Source of the DNA: Candidatus Paraburkholderia calva
Lineage (GTDB): Bacteria > Pseudomonadota > Gammaproteobacteria > Burkholderiales > Burkholderiaceae
Assembly: GCA_001184395.1 (NCBI GenBank)
Contig: LFLF01000023.1
Location: 1-37,804, forward strand
Length of the DNA: 37,804 nucleotides
Direction: 5' to 3'
The first letter of the stretch is position 1; each line of letters begins with the position of its first letter. Positions 37,546-37,804 of the stretch are shown here, in pieces. The notes beneath the pieces were generated by a model. That model was not told the origin of the DNA. It saw nothing but the letters and a program-made list of their open reading frames with translations, and ran no database searches. The position numbers and the translations under genes were made by a program.

Positions 37546-37804
37546 CAGGTTGTTGAAATAGTTTTTTTGAATGTGCGCCTACTCATTCGAAAGAGCCAAC
37601 GCGACGTTCAGACCCAACTAATTTAACGCCGGACTTCGTTGATTCAGGTGCTGCTAATGTCGCATTCTTTTCGACGTTCGCTCTCATGCCGCCCGAGCGG
37701 CCAGCGTTCCCATGCGCGTCAGGTTGTAAGCTGCCTGGATCAGCAGAAAGAATTGGTCGACGCGCTTCAGTCCTCGATACATCGCCTGCCGAATCCTCCC
37801 GACT
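37546..37804 (-). mobile_element. End of an insertion sequence, continuing beyond the window
   Basis: This region starts right after the SDR stop codon with CAGGTTGTTGAAATAG, similar to terminal sequences of some IS5/IS1182-type elements, though the inverted repeat partner lies outside the window. Composition changes to more AT-rich than the flanking gene. It contains the 3' end of a transposase gene on the minus strand. Confidence 0.55.
37684..37804 (-). CDS. DDE transposase, C-terminal part (partial at window edge)
   Basis: The last 39 residues are readable, RQAMYRGLKRVDQFFLLIQA followed by AYNLTRMGTLAARAA, then TGA. The pattern RGLxRVxxxFxLxxAAYNLxRM is the usual C-terminus of DDE transposases of the IS5/IS1182 type. 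The catalytic domain is outside the window, so activity cannot be judged. Confidence 0.7.
   Translation of the reverse strand, partial: VGRIRQAMYRGLKRVDQFFLLIQAAYNLTRMGTLAARAA

Overview
The window looks like chromosomal DNA of a GC-rich betaproteobacterium of the Burkholderia / Paraburkholderia / Caballeronia group. This is inferred from gene families and codon usage, not from a marker gene. Nearly every gene is broken: about 39 genes or gene remnants can be read, and most carry single-base frameshifts, nonsense codons or deletions, several of which splice two unrelated genes together. The pattern fits a host-associated genome in active decay, as known for leaf-nodule Burkholderia symbionts, though the host is a guess. 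Frames that are still open belong to a DUF2322 protein, a cupin, a TetR regulator, a 55-residue membrane protein, a hydroxyacid dehydrogenase whose catalytic residues are altered, and an ABC ATPase that is scrambled in its middle.

Layout. 1-164: unrecognised sequence cutting off a LacI regulator. 165-5805: hexarate (galactarate/glucarate) region, with lacI, a truncated sugar permease and garD on the minus strand, divergent from kdgD and a hexarate-type MFS transporter on the plus strand, which ends in a clear terminator. 5833-8196: small genes (LprI-like, DUF2322, MOSC, GNAT). 8297-18249: a ten-gene minus-strand operon that reads as a tetritol (erythritol-type) pathway: eryD, eryA, eryB, eryC, dhaK remnant, dhaL, DUF2291 protein, ABC ATPase, permease and binding protein. 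18555-21129: cupin and a GH54-like arabinofuranosidase lipoprotein. 21906-28205: acyl-CoA region, with an acuI remnant fused to a fatty-acid-transporter-like remnant, divergent from MFS, TetR and MaoC genes, then a convergent operon of AhpD, OsmC, enoyl-CoA hydratase and acyl-CoA ligase. 28315-33513: an operon of beta-hydroxyacid dehydrogenase, aldehyde dehydrogenase, DUF3100 membrane protein and a 55-residue membrane protein, divergent from a LysR gene and closed by a terminator. 33592-37545: PhoX phosphatase, a LysR/SDR divergent pair. 37546-37804: the end of an insertion sequence running off the window.

How the genes worked together before decay: GarD and KdgD would convert galactarate to 2-oxoglutarate semialdehyde after uptake by the MFS carrier. 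The ery operon would import a tetritol by ABC transport, phosphorylate it (EryA), oxidise it (EryB) and epimerise the tetrulose phosphate (EryC), with DhaK/DhaL acting on a related ketose. Several candidate operators (LacI, LysR, TetR and hexarate-regulator types) are still readable. No tRNA, rRNA or CRISPR array was seen.
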